A DNA stretch of 64,000 nt from CBDAPE01 sp965198325 (lineage in GTDB: Bacteria; Pseudomonadota; Alphaproteobacteria; UBA828; JAPUJA01), in NCBI GenBank assembly GCA_965198325.1, contig CBDAPE010000013.1:1-64000 (forward strand). Direction: 5' to 3'. The notes beneath the pieces are model-generated. The model saw only the letters and a program-made list of their open reading frames with translations, ran no database searches and had not been told where the DNA came from. The position numbers and the translations under genes were made by a program. Shown here in pieces: positions 34,895 to 41,046 of the stretch (position 1 is its first letter; every line of letters starts with the position of its first letter).

Positions 34895-36100
34895 ATGACG
34901 AGCAAGGTCTTTCCGAAGGAAGAATACGAGGCGCGCTGGGCGAAGGTTCAGGGCGAGATGAAGCGTCGGGGCTACGAGACGGCGGTGATCTGGTCGCGGG
35001 GTGCGAGTTCCTATGATCGCTGCTCGAACCTGCTGTGGCTGGTCAACCACTATTCGGGTCATCCGGGCCAGTCCCCCGACAACAATCTTTGGCAGGGCCG
35101 CGGGCACAACGCCGTCATCATGCAGGCGGGCGCCGAGCCCGAGTTGCACAACGACGAGCTGCTCGATCCAGCCGACTGGCTCGCCACCGACAGCTGGCAG
35201 TGGCACCAGAACCCGATCAAGGGCACGGCGGACGCGCTCAACGAGAAGGGCGTGACCGGCCGGGTCGCAATCGTCGGTACAGACTTCCTGCCCTGTAAAT
35301 ACATGGACTGGCTACGCGAATGGTGCCCCAAGATCGAATGGTGCCCGGAGGACGATCTCGTCAAATCGGTCCAGCACGTCAAGACCGAGCGTGAGCTCGA
35401 GGTCTTCCGCGAGGCGGGTGACATCTCGACCCGCGCGCTCAACCTGATGATGGAGGCCCTGCTCGTGGGCAAGACCGAGGCGGAGGCCGGCGCGCTCGGC
35501 GCGGCCGAGGTGGTCCGCGGCGGCGGCGTGCCCGACATCATCCGCATCTCCCACGGCACGGGCAACGAGATGAACAATTTCAGCCGTTACCCCCTGACCG
35601 GCGCGGACCCGGATTCGGCGCCCAAGGAGGGCGACTTCGTGCGCGCCTGGATCATGGGACCGATGCGCCACGGCTATTATCTCGATCCGGGCCGATCCGC
35701 CGTGTGCGGGCGCAAGCCCAGCAACAGCCAGCGCGAACTCCTCGAAGCCTGCATGAGCATCGTCACCGGCGTGATGGAGAAGATTCGCCCGGGCGTCTCG
35801 CCCCACGAGCTTGCGCGCGAAGGCGACCGGCTGACCAAGGAGGCCGGCGGCGGCGAAACAGTCGACCAGGCGGGCCTGCAATGGCCGCTCTACGGCCACC
35901 TCTGTGATATGATGTTCGAGAACCCGATGTACGGGACTTCAACCTGCAACGAGGACGAGTATATTCTGGAGAATATGGTGTGCAGTTCCGAAGCCTTCCT
36001 TGCCTGGGAAGGCGTCGGCGCGGTGGGCTTCGAGGAGAACCTAATCGTTGGGAAGGACGGCGTCGAGGTGATTACCACCTCGCCGATCTACTGGGACTGA
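34895..36100 (+). CDS. M24 'pita-bread' family protein (creatinase/DddP/Xaa-Pro peptidase relative) with altered active site
   Basis: 401-residue protein with an N-terminal creatinase-like domain (residues ~10-160) and a C-terminal M24 domain (~165-395). Of the usual metal ligands Asp264 (GYYLDPGRS), His335 (YGHLCDMM), Glu366 (VCSSEAFL) and Glu380 (VGFEENLIV) can be matched, but the first Asp is replaced (AWIMG, around Trp252-Ile253) and the usual upstream catalytic His position is Phe229. Creatinase itself is a metal-free member with such losses, and the length agrees with it; DddP (DMSP lyase) is another non-peptidase relative. Strong GGAGGAGG before the ATG. A Rieske gene follows 28 bases after the stop. 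Function: probably not a peptidase; C-N or C-S lyase/hydrolase is an inference. Confidence 0.8.
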   Translation: MTSKVFPKEEYEARWAKVQGEMKRRGYETAVIWSRGASSYDRCSNLLWLVNHYSGHPGQSPDNNLWQGRGHNAVIMQAGAEPELHNDELLDPADWLATDSWQWHQNPIKGTADALNEKGVTGRVAIVGTDFLPCKYMDWLREWCPKIEWCPEDDLVKSVQHVKTERELEVFREAGDISTRALNLMMEALLVGKTEAEAGALGAAEVVRGGGVPDIIRISHGTGNEMNNFSRYPLTGADPDSAPKEGDFVRAWIMGPMRHGYYLDPGRSAVCGRKPSNSQRELLEACMSIVTGVMEKIRPGVSPHELAREGDRLTKEAGGGETVDQAGLQWPLYGHLCDMMFENPMYGTSTCNEDEYILENMVCSSEAFLAWEGVGAVGFEENLIVGKDGVEVITTSPIYWD

Positions 36101-37304
36101 GTGCGCATCATCATAGGGAAGGGTCGGCATGCCCTGCAGGTTGGAGACTGAAGAGACCTCAGGCGCGAATGGATCGTTCGACGTGCTGCTGGCCGCGATG
36201 CGCGCGGTGGCCGACCGTCCGCGCGAGTGCGCGGTTTCGTTTCCGGCCGGAACCTATGTTTCCGAGGAATTGGCCGAACGGGAAATCGAACGGATCTTCC
36301 GGAAAGAGTGGATCTGCCTCGGCCGGGCCGACGAAGTGGCGAAGCCCGGCGATTACATCACCAGCGAGGTCGCGGGCCAGCCGATCGTGACCACCTGCGA
36401 CAAGAAGGGCGCGATCCGGAGCTTCGCGAACGTTTGCCGGCATCGCTCGCGCCTCGTCGCGGACGGGGAGGGAAACGCGTCGAAGCTGGTCTGCCCGTTC
36501 CACGGCTGGTGCTACGACCTCGACGGCCGGCTTTCCAACGCGCCCCGGATGAAGGGTGCAGCGGACTTCGATAAGAAGGACTATCGCCTGCCCCCGATCC
36601 GCACGGACATCTGGGAAGGCTGGATCTACGTAACGCTCGACGAAGACGCGCCGCCGCTCGCCGAGCGTTTCGCCCTTGCCGCCGAAAAGACCCATAACTA
36701 CCGGATGGCAGAGTATACGACCCTGTTCCGCGCCGACGAGATGCGTGAGACGAACTGGAAGCTCTTCATGGAGAACTTCATGGAGCCCTACCACGTTCAG
36801 ATGACCCATAAAGGCTCACTGAATATGTACGACGCGGACAGCGACATCGGGATCGATCTGTTTCCGGGCGAGGCGCCTTACCTGAGCTATCACTACGAGG
36901 AGTTTGTCGGCGACTTGATCGAGAACGCCAGGAAGCTGGCTCCCGATCTGACGAATTTCGAGGCCACCCGCGGCGTGCTGATCGGCAATTTTCCGTCTCA
37001 TGTCTACGTTGCTTTTCCGGGCGGCCACATGCTCTGGATGAGCCTTCACCCCGAGGGAGCCAGCCGGGTGCGGATGCGCTGGGGTGTTGCGCTTCCACCG
37101 AGCTACCTGGAATTCACGGGCGAAGATCCCGCCGAAATCCGCGCGCTCTATAAAACGCTCAACGCCGAAGACAAGACGATGATCGAACCCCAGTACCAGG
37201 GCTACGCCTCGCCGATGCCGGGGACCGGCCAGCTCTCGCCCCTCGAAGCGCCGATCTGGGAGTTCGGCCGCTACCTCGCCGGGAGGCTGTGCGGCTAGAG
37301 GGGC
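35887..37304. repeat. tandem duplication, unit 1 (M24 3' end + Rieske gene)
   Basis: About 1.42 kb, matched by the following unit at an offset of 1417-1418. Begins inside the M24 gene at CTCTACGGCCACCTCTG and ends just after the Rieske stop at CTAGAGGGGCG. Confidence 0.9.
36129..37298 (+). CDS. Rieske non-haem iron oxygenase, Glu-type, copy 1
   Basis: Terminal oxygenase of 389 residues. Rieske ligands Cys103 and His105 (VCRHRSR) and Cys122 and His125 (CPFHGW). The mononuclear site is MENFMEPYHVQMTH, giving His222 and His227, while the residue usually Asp next to them is Glu219. A Glu near this position is known in oxygenases of quaternary amines such as carnitine oxygenase CntA, so betaine- or carnitine-like substrates are plausible. 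It follows the M24 gene in an operon and has a close tandem paralogue at 37549. Its own reductase is not encoded in the window. Confidence 0.9.
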   Translation: MPCRLETEETSGANGSFDVLLAAMRAVADRPRECAVSFPAGTYVSEELAEREIERIFRKEWICLGRADEVAKPGDYITSEVAGQPIVTTCDKKGAIRSFANVCRHRSRLVADGEGNASKLVCPFHGWCYDLDGRLSNAPRMKGAADFDKKDYRLPPIRTDIWEGWIYVTLDEDAPPLAERFALAAEKTHNYRMAEYTTLFRADEMRETNWKLFMENFMEPYHVQMTHKGSLNMYDADSDIGIDLFPGEAPYLSYHYEEFVGDLIENARKLAPDLTNFEATRGVLIGNFPSHVYVAFPGGHMLWMSLHPEGASRVRMRWGVALPPSYLEFTGEDPAEIRALYKTLNAEDKTMIEPQYQGYASPMPGTGQLSPLEAPIWEFGRYLAGRLCG

Positions 37305-37305
37305 G

Positions 37306-37518
37306 CTCTACGGCCACCTCTGCGATATGATGTTCGAGAACCCGATGTACGGGACTTCAACCTGCAACGAGGACGAGTATATTCTGGAGAATATGGTGTG
37401 CGGCTCGGAGGCCTTCATCGCCTGGGAAGGCGTCGGGGCAGTAGGCTTCGAGGAAAACCTGATCGTCGGCAAGGACGGCGTCGAGGTCATCACCACCTCG
37501 CCTATCTACTGGGAATAG
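37306..37518 (+). pseudogene. duplicated C-terminal fragment of the M24 gene
   Basis: About 70 codons equal to residues 332-401 of the M24 protein (LYGHLCDMMFENPMYGTSTC onwards), with only three amino-acid differences (Ser to Gly, Leu to Ile, Asp to Glu) and an intact stop. It has an internal ATG pair (37327) but no convincing ribosome binding site. It is a by-product of the tandem duplication. The unusually good conservation, with mostly silent changes, could mean it is recent, kept in step by gene conversion, or still translated. Confidence 0.85.
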
Positions 37519-37548
37519 CGCGCGTCACGTAACGAAAGGACCTGCCAA

Positions 37549-38715
37549 TTGCATAGTGCCGGGAACGGGAATGGATCGGCCACGAACGGATCGCTCGACG
37601 CGTTGACGGCGGCGATGCGCGCGGTGGCCGACCGCCCGCTAGAGCGCGCGGTTTCGTTTCCGGCCGGAACTTATGTTTCCGAGGAACTGGCCGAACGAGA
37701 AATCGAACGGATCTTCCGGAAAGACTGGATCTGCCTGGGCCGAGCCGACGAAGTGGCGAAGCCCGGCGATTACATCACCAGCGAGGTCGCGGGCCAGCCG
37801 ATCGTAACCACCTGCGACAAGAAGGGCGCGATCCGGAGCTTCTCGAACGTTTGCCGGCATCGCTCGCGCCTCGTCGCCGACGGGGAGGGAAACGCCTCGA
37901 AGCTGGTCTGCCCGTTCCACGGCTGGTGCTACGACCTCGACGGCCGGCTTTCCAACGCGCCCCGGATGAAGGGTGCAGCGGACTTCGACAAGAGGGACTA
38001 CCGCCTGCCCCCGATCCGCACGGACATCTGGGAGGGTTGGATCTACGTAACGCTCGACGAAAACGCGCCGCCGCTCGCGGAGCGTTTTGCCCGCGCCGCC
38101 GAAAAGACCCGGAACTACCGGATGGCGGAGTATACGACCCTGTTTCGCGCCGACGAGGTGCGCGAGACGAACTGGAAACTCTTCATGGAAAACTTCATGG
38201 AGCCTTACCACGTCCAGATGACCCATGAAGGCTCGACGAAGATGTACCGCGCGGACAGCAACATCGGGATCGACCTGTTCCCGGGCGAGGCGCCCTTTCT
38301 GAGCTATCACTACGAAGAGTGGGGCGGCGGTTTTCCCGAAAACGCCAGGAAGCTGGCCCCCGATCTCACGAATTTCGAGGCCACCCGCGCCGTGCTAATC
38401 GGCAATTTTCCGTCGCATGTCTACGCCGCCTTTCCGGGTGGGCACATGCTCTGGACGAGCCTTCATCCCGAGGGCGCCAGCCGGGTACGGATGCGCTGGG
38501 GCGTTGCGCTCGCACCGGGGTACCTGGAACTCACGGGCGAAGATCCCTCTGATATCCGCGCCGTCTATGAAAAGCTCAACGCCGAAGACAAGTCGATGAT
38601 CGAACCCCAGTACCGGGGTTATGCCTCGCCGACGCCGGGCACCGGCCAGCTCTCACCCCTCGAAGCACCGATCTGGGAGTTCGGCCGCTACCTCGCCGAT
38701 CGGCTCTGCGGCTAG
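37549..38715 (+). CDS. Rieske non-haem iron oxygenase, Glu-type, copy 2
   Basis: Paralogue of the gene at 36129, 388 residues, roughly nine in ten residues the same by eye. Start is a TTG at 37549 with AAAGGA about nine bases before it; there is no ATG at a matching place. The first ~17 residues differ completely from copy 1, then alignment resumes at AAMRAVADRP. Rieske and iron-site residues are all kept (Glu218, His221, His226). Changes cluster near 'THKGSLNMYDADSD' versus 'THEGSTKMYRADSN' and 'EEFVGDLIENA' versus 'EEWGGGFPENA', next to the iron site, hinting at a shifted substrate range. DUF1989 gene follows after 49 bases. Confidence 0.9.
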   Translation: MHSAGNGNGSATNGSLDALTAAMRAVADRPLERAVSFPAGTYVSEELAEREIERIFRKDWICLGRADEVAKPGDYITSEVAGQPIVTTCDKKGAIRSFSNVCRHRSRLVADGEGNASKLVCPFHGWCYDLDGRLSNAPRMKGAADFDKRDYRLPPIRTDIWEGWIYVTLDENAPPLAERFARAAEKTRNYRMAEYTTLFRADEVRETNWKLFMENFMEPYHVQMTHEGSTKMYRADSNIGIDLFPGEAPFLSYHYEEWGGGFPENARKLAPDLTNFEATRAVLIGNFPSHVYAAFPGGHMLWTSLHPEGASRVRMRWGVALAPGYLELTGEDPSDIRAVYEKLNAEDKSMIEPQYRGYASPTPGTGQLSPLEAPIWEFGRYLADRLCG

Positions 38716-38764
38716 AGGGGCGTCCGTCTTGAAACTTTCGGAATCGTAGAAGGATAGCTAAGCC

Positions 38765-39373
38765 ATGGGCAAAACGATCACAATTCCCGCCGGGCACGGC
38801 AAGGCGACGCGGCTTGCCACCGGACAAAGCGTGAAGCTCATCAACACATCGGGCCATCAGGTGGTCGACACCTGGGCGCTCAACGCCTACGACCTCGCCG
38901 AATATATGTGCATGACATCGACGCGCGTCTGGAACACTCGGCTCAACCCGATCACGGGCGACACGCTGGTGACGCTGAAGCGGCGCCCGATCCTGACCAT
39001 CGTCGAGGACACGACGCCGGGGATTCACGACAGCTTCATGGCGGCCTGCGACGAGCACCGCTACTACCTGCTGGGCTTTGAAAGCTATCACCGCAACTGC
39101 CAGAACAATATGATCGAGGGCCTCCAGGAGCTGGGCGTAACCCCTCCCATCCCGATTCCGGGCTCGTATAACGTGTTCATGAACATCCCCGTGCTCGAAG
39201 ATCGCAATTCGGTCGACTTCCGCCCGACACAGTGTGAACCCGGCAGCTTTATTACCTTTCGCGCCGAGATGGATTGCTATGTCGCGTTTTCGGCCTGCCC
39301 GCAGGACGTCCTGCCGATTCACGGCGAGGGCGGCGCACCGCCGACCGACGCCCATTTTAAGGTCCTGGACTAA
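38765..39373 (+). CDS. DUF1989 protein (urea carboxylase-associated family)
   Basis: Soluble protein of 202 residues. It matches the family in the segments KLINTSGHQVVDTWALNAYD, MSTR-like MTSTRVWNTRL, and NVFMNIPVLEDRNSVDFRP, with several conserved Cys/His/Glu that could bind metal. These proteins accompany urea carboxylase/allophanate hydrolase and guanidine carboxylase systems; their biochemical role is not settled. Its presence supports a nitrogen-release step in this cluster. In line with the Rieske and racemase-family genes (35 bases to the latter). Confidence 0.88.
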   Translation: MGKTITIPAGHGKATRLATGQSVKLINTSGHQVVDTWALNAYDLAEYMCMTSTRVWNTRLNPITGDTLVTLKRRPILTIVEDTTPGIHDSFMAACDEHRYYLLGFESYHRNCQNNMIEGLQELGVTPPIPIPGSYNVFMNIPVLEDRNSVDFRPTQCEPGSFITFRAEMDCYVAFSACPQDVLPIHGEGGAPPTDAHFKVLD

Positions 39374-39408
39374 GGCCCGCGCCAGGCCGGCGCGGCGAGG
39401 AGGAGACC
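39374..39408 (+). promoter_or_regulatory. intergenic hairpin and ribosome binding site
   Basis: CCGCGCC (39377-39383) pairs with GGCGCGG (39389-39395), followed at once by GAGGAGGAG and the start of the next gene. It may tune translation or mark an RNA processing site. Confidence 0.3.
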
Positions 39409-40170
39409 ATGGATGCACCCGTCAAACCCGATGAAAGGCTAGAGTACGATACCGGCCGGCACGACCGCGCCAAGCTCGCCTTCGTGGTTCTTGCCATGGA
39501 GCAGACGGTCGAAGACGACGTGTTCGCGATGAGCCCGCCGGGTGTCGGCGTGCATTTCACGCGGATCACCATGTCGAACGACGCGACCGTCGAGACCCTC
39601 GCGGCGATGGAGCCCGACATCGAACAGGCGGCCAGCCTGCTGCTGCCCGACGCGAAACTCGATTCACTCTGCTACACCTGCAACAGCGGCACCATGGTGA
39701 TCGGCGAGGAGAAGGTCATGGCGGCGCTCAGGCGCGCCAGCCCCGAGGCCCAGCCGACGACCGTGATGACCGGCGTATGGCGGGCGCTCAAGGCGCTCGG
39801 CGCGCGCAGGATCGCGGTGGCCACGCCCTACGCAGGCGAGGTGAACGACTTCGTGCGCAGCTTCCTGGCGGGCCACGGCTTCGAGATCGTCTCGTTCAAA
39901 GCCATGGAGATCCTCAAGAACTCCGACATCGACCGGGTCACGCCGGCCTCGATCCGCGACTTCGCGGCGGCCGCCGATCACGCCGACGCCGACGCGCTAT
40001 TCGTCTGCTGCGGGGCGCTCCGGGCGCTCGACGTGGTCGATGAATTGGAGAAACGGGTGGCCAAGCCCGTGGTCGCGAGCAACCAGGCGATGATGTGGGA
40101 TTGCCTGCGGCTCGCCGGCATCGACGATTCACTGACGGGGTTCGGCCGGCTGCTCACCCTGCCCGGCTGA
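39409..40170 (+). CDS. Asp/Glu racemase superfamily protein, maleate isomerase / arylmalonate decarboxylase type
   Basis: Cofactor-free isomerase or decarboxylase of 253 residues. The two catalytic cysteines expected in maleate isomerases are present: Cys91 in CYTCNSGT and Cys200/Cys201 in LFVCCGALR. Arylmalonate decarboxylase keeps only the second, so maleate isomerase-like or racemase chemistry is favoured. MSPPGVGVHFTRITM near residue 41 is the family's N-terminal substrate loop. Last gene of the operon, converging on an SDR gene five bases away. With the isochorismatase-type hydrolase it would make a maleamate-to-maleate-to-fumarate route possible, but that is inference. Confidence 0.85.
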   Translation: MDAPVKPDERLEYDTGRHDRAKLAFVVLAMEQTVEDDVFAMSPPGVGVHFTRITMSNDATVETLAAMEPDIEQAASLLLPDAKLDSLCYTCNSGTMVIGEEKVMAALRRASPEAQPTTVMTGVWRALKALGARRIAVATPYAGEVNDFVRSFLAGHGFEIVSFKAMEILKNSDIDRVTPASIRDFAAAADHADADALFVCCGALRALDVVDELEKRVAKPVVASNQAMMWDCLRLAGIDDSLTGFGRLLTLPG

Positions 40171-40175
40171 AACGT

Positions 40176-40937
40176 TCAGCGGCTGATCAGGCGCTCGATC
40201 ATCGTGGCCGGCCAGCCGGCCATCACGCCGCCGTCGACGACGATGGCGGCACCGGTGACGTAGACGCTGTCCGGGGCGGCGAGGAAATGGTAGACCGGCG
40301 CGATCTCGTCGGGCTCGGCCGCGCGACCCAGGGGCGCCTGCAACTCGGCCATCCGGGTTTCGGGTTCGCCGGGCACTTCCGTGACCACGGGCGTGCGGAT
40401 AACCCCCGGACAGACGCAATTGACCCGGATTCCCCGGGGCCCCAGTTCGACCGCCGAGGCCTGGGTGAGGTGGATCACCGCTCCCTTGGTGGCGCCATAC
40501 CGGCCATAGCCCGGCTGTGCGGCGAGCGCCGAGATCGATGCGGTGTTGATGATCGAGGCGCCGTCGGGCATATGGCCCGGGCCGTGCTTGAGGCCGTAGA
40601 ACACGCCGTTGACATTGATCTGGAAGGTGCGGTTGAATTCGCCCGCGTCGTCGACGGTGAGCTCCTTGTCGAGAGGCTGATGGGCAGCGTTGTTGACCAG
40701 GATGTCGATTTGGCCGTGTTTGCTCGCGACGCCCTCGAGCATCGCGGCAATCTGAGACTCGTCGGACACGTCGGCCTTGACGAAATCGCCGCCCAGACGC
40801 CCGGCCAGGCCGCTCGCGTCGTTCCAGTCGACCAGCGTGACCGTCGCGCCCGCCGCAGAAAACCGCTCGGCGATCGCCTGGCCGAGGCCGCGTGCCGATC
40901 CGGTAACCACGGCAACCTTGCCCTCGATGGAAAACAT
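40176..40937 (-). CDS. short-chain dehydrogenase/reductase (SDR)
   Basis: Classical SDR of 253 residues: TGSARGLG cofactor motif near residue 12, Asp36-like acidic residue after strand two (LVDWND), NNAAHQP, and the Tyr/Lys pair in GRYGATKGAV with Ser in TASISALAA. It ends AAIVVDGGVMAGW. Cytoplasmic, NAD-dependent by the acidic residue. Convergent with the racemase-family gene, so probably a separate transcript; its substrate is unknown. Confidence 0.9.
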   Translation of the reverse strand: MFSIEGKVAVVTGSARGLGQAIAERFSAAGATVTLVDWNDASGLAGRLGGDFVKADVSDESQIAAMLEGVASKHGQIDILVNNAAHQPLDKELTVDDAGEFNRTFQINVNGVFYGLKHGPGHMPDGASIINTASISALAAQPGYGRYGATKGAVIHLTQASAVELGPRGIRVNCVCPGVIRTPVVTEVPGEPETRMAELQAPLGRAAEPDEIAPVYHFLAAPDSVYVTGAAIVVDGGVMAGWPATMIERLISR

Positions 40938-41046
40938 GGACTATCTCCCTGTGGTATCCCTGCCGGGCGGACGGGCGCCGCCCTGGCGGCAAACACTCTA
41001 TCAGAGGATGGGTGCGGGTCTAGCGTCGCGCGATCCTTGAACGCGC

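Larger units (their letters stand above)
37305..38722. repeat. tandem duplication, unit 2
   Basis: Second copy of the 1.42 kb unit, with diverged third positions and a few amino-acid changes. The junction shares the short sequence GGGGCG, so it probably arose by recombination at microhomology. It contains the M24 fragment and Rieske copy 2. Confidence 0.9.

Noticed and set aside
34895..36100. Naming the M24 protein as DMSP lyase DddP or creatinase
   Set aside because: Shared fold and length allow either, but diagnostic active-site residues do not match cleanly; left unnamed.
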